From NCBI GenBank assembly GCA_009193035.1, contig SWDT01000028.1, positions 1 to 64,000 of the forward strand: a stretch of 64,000 bases of DNA. Reading direction: 5' to 3'. The notes below the pieces were generated by a model. That model made no database searches, had not been told where the DNA came from, and saw only the letters and a list, made by a program, of their open reading frames with translations. The stretch is from Halicephalobus mephisto (taxonomy: Eukaryota; Nematoda; Chromadorea; Rhabditida; Panagrolaimidae). How positions within the stretch are numbered: the first letter of the stretch is position 1; every line of letters starts with the position of its first letter. Both the position numbers and the translations under genes were made by a program. Positions 61,881-64,000 of the stretch are shown here, in pieces.

Positions 61881-62594
61881 TTTGAGAAAATAATGACTCA
61901 ATTGTATTTAAAATTTGATAAAATAAAAAAGGATAATCCTTTGATCCGAGAGATCATTAACGTCATTTTGGATTTGTTTTGCCACCCTGAAATGTGAATT
62001 TTTTGTTTGAAGAAACTTGTTTTACAAAATTTTTAAATTAACCAAATACTCGCGGAAGTTTAATCTGGATTTTTCGAAAAAAATTATTTTCGATTTTTCG
62101 GAATTTTGAATTCAAAAATAATTTTTTTAATTCAAAAATAATTTTTTTAATTCAAAAATAATTTTTTTAATTCAAAAATAATTTTTTTAATTTAAAAAAT
62201 TAAAAATCGAAAATAATACAGTAAGATTATTGACATTTTAGAAGTTTTTACTCTATTTCGCAAGATAGTTTTTTATTTATTATTTTCAAAAAAAATTTCA
62301 ATAAAAAAAACGATATATATAAAATTCAAAATTTGCGAAATTATTGAAAAAAAATAAATTCGGAAAAATTTGCTGTTTATCGAAGTGTTTTTTGTTACAC
62401 TTTTGATAAACAACCAAATCGAATAATAATCCGAAAAATTCAAGAAATCATTGAAAATAGACTTTTTAGAATAAAATAAAAAAACAAACATCACCTTTCG
62501 AGGAAATTTATAAGAATTTTGTTTTTTTTAAGTTTGAAATTTTTTAGTTTTGATCCTGAATTAGATACAATTTTTAAAATAATTCATCAATTTA
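61881..62594. other. Intergenic AT-rich DNA with a 20-bp repeat
   Basis: 62108-62195 is four to five copies of TTCAAAAATAATTTTTTTAA. Nothing else supported. Confidence 0.6.
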
Positions 62595-63007
62595 CATACA
62601 GAAAAAAACGTAACTCTTAGTTCAGTAACAAATGGAAATCGTCACTATTAAGTTATATTTTCGTCACGAATTTTAAATATTTATAAAAAATGTGACGATT
62701 GTTACATTTTACAATTGTTGCAAGACTAAAAGTTATGCTTTTTGGGTAATCTTAATACAATTGTAGATTGAATATAATGTATCTAATATATCAGAGTCGT
62801 TTTAACATATCCATATATCATATACAATTCATCGATATCAACGGACAAAAAATATAACTTGTAACTCAATAATAAATATAAATTATCATTATTACTTTTT
62901 ATTTTTCGTCACAAATCTCCAATATTCATGAAAAATATCACGATTGTATCACATTTTTGTTGCATTTTGGAATTGTTGCAAGATCAAAAGTTATGTTTTT
63001 TTGTATG
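62595..63007. mobile_element. MITE-like element, family A copy 4
   Basis: Ends CATACAGAAAAAAACGTAAC and GTTATGTTTTTTTGTATG. The interior includes TCAGAGTCGTTTTAACATAT. It is in reverse orientation relative to copy 3. Confidence 0.55.
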
Positions 63008-63523
63008 CAAGGAAGTGATTAGAAGGAGATTTAGATCTTAACTATGATTGCTACAAAGTACAAGATCAACAGGTGCAGTATTTCCCAGGATCACAGAACA
63101 AAGTTATTGGATGTTCTTTAGTCAACGATGTCCGTAAAAATAACAAGTATGGCCAGGTTCCGACGTTTATCTTATTTTTTTAGCCAAAGCAATCTGCAAA
63201 ATGTTTTTCGTTGAAAAAAAAGTTCAAAAAATATTTCCAAAAGCTGAAATCATTAAAAATAAAAAATTAAAGATCATTTTTTAAGTTTTTATTTAAAAAA
63301 TTAAACTTTATTTAAATTTATAAAAATGTTTAATTTTTTGAAACAATTTATGGCTGATTTCATAATTTGTTTCTTAAATACTAAAAATCCTTATTTTATT
63401 TTTGCTAAATGGTTTTTTAAAAATAAAAAAATAAAATAAATATGTGAAATTTTATATTGAAAATTTAAAAAAATTTTTTTTATCTATTTGTCAAAAATTC
63501 GGTGATTTTATTTCAGAAACTTT
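63008..63523. other. Intergenic AT-rich DNA, no gene seen
   Basis: Only poly-A/T-rich sequence after a short mixed stretch (63010-63170). Confidence 0.5.
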
Positions 63524-63738
63524 TTTTTTTTAAATTTAACTAATTTTAATAATTTTTCACAACTAGATTTATTTTTTGTATTAATTAAAATTATTTCATT
63601 GGATTTTCGAAAAAGTGATAAAAAATACAAAAAATTCAATTTTAAATTTAAAAATTTTCTTCATTATCTTGTTTCAGAAAATCGTTTAGAAAAAATAAAA
63701 TACAGATTCGGAATCAGTGTTTTAAGAAATATAAAATG
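63524..63738 (+). repeat. Inverted duplication, copy 2 (partner at 49588-49803)
   Basis: Plus-strand copy of the segment at 49588-49803. It carries the same TTGTTTCAG acceptor and 19-codon ending. The match stops at about 63738; beyond it (GATATTGATATACC) the two loci differ. Confidence 0.85.
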
Positions 63739-64000
63739 ATATTGATATACCACTAGAACTACTGTATGAAAAACTATCTGTCATATGTCAAAAATCTCAT
63801 CATTTAAAAAGTACAAAAAAATACAACTTAAAGTGGTTACCGGATTTTTTAAAAACTTTCGTGTTAGGAACCAGGTTCCTCACGATGTCTTCAATATTTA
63901 TAAAATTATTTAATTCCTATTCTTTATCGTATATTAGAAACTTTTTGTCATATAAAAAGTACAAAAAAAAATAAAAAATAAAATGACTACCGGACTTTTT

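Overview
The window is nuclear DNA of a nematode, probably a rhabditid related to Caenorhabditis. The evidence is: AT-rich sequence with many 40-60 bp introns ending in TTTCAG; trans-splice-type acceptors a few bases upstream of start codons; an exact 22-nt spliced-leader SL1 sequence at 28496-28517; and nematode-type families (warthog hedgehog-related protein, C-type lectin/vWA secreted proteins, LGC-type Cys-loop channel, F-box proteins, Tc1 transposon). No RNA gene, CRISPR array or prokaryotic operon was seen. All gene models are read from the sequence by eye, without transcript support.

Left third (1-21000): repeats and MITE-like elements; a warthog gene (3773-6599, +); a coiled-coil gene (7364-8665, -); a decayed Tc1 element nested inside an older repeat (10558-12655); arginine kinase (14090-15297, -); a second, uninterrupted copy of the older repeat (17149-17757); and an unknown gene with a possible degenerate F-box (19856-20996, +).

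Middle third (21000-42000): a secreted protein with three vWA-like domains (21266-23689, +) faces a C-type lectin with two vWA-like domains (24666-26396, -), followed by a decayed relative (27960-28400, -). Then come an SL1 sequence hit by an internally deleted non-LTR element (28496-29094), a small membrane protein, and fumarylacetoacetase fah-1 (31005-33183, +) with a frameshifted small ORF directly downstream in operon-like spacing. Antisense remnants (35858-36680) and a seven-exon anion-selective Cys-loop channel (37669-41538, +) follow.

Right third (42000-64000): small membrane protein genes (42161, 47294, 55361, 61530), a pseudogene fragment on the minus strand (42952-43248), a divergent HSP70 ATPase domain fused to an unfamiliar N-terminal region (50666-52776, -), an F-box/LRR-like gene with one frameshift (57748-60982, +), and further MITEs. 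A 216-bp inverted duplication links 49.6 kb to 63.5 kb.

The genes are mostly unrelated housekeeping (fah-1 in tyrosine catabolism, arginine kinase in phosphagen energy buffering) or surface/secreted functions typical of nematodes. Only the lectin/vWA group forms a paralogous cluster. Repeats and transposon remnants account for much of the space between genes.
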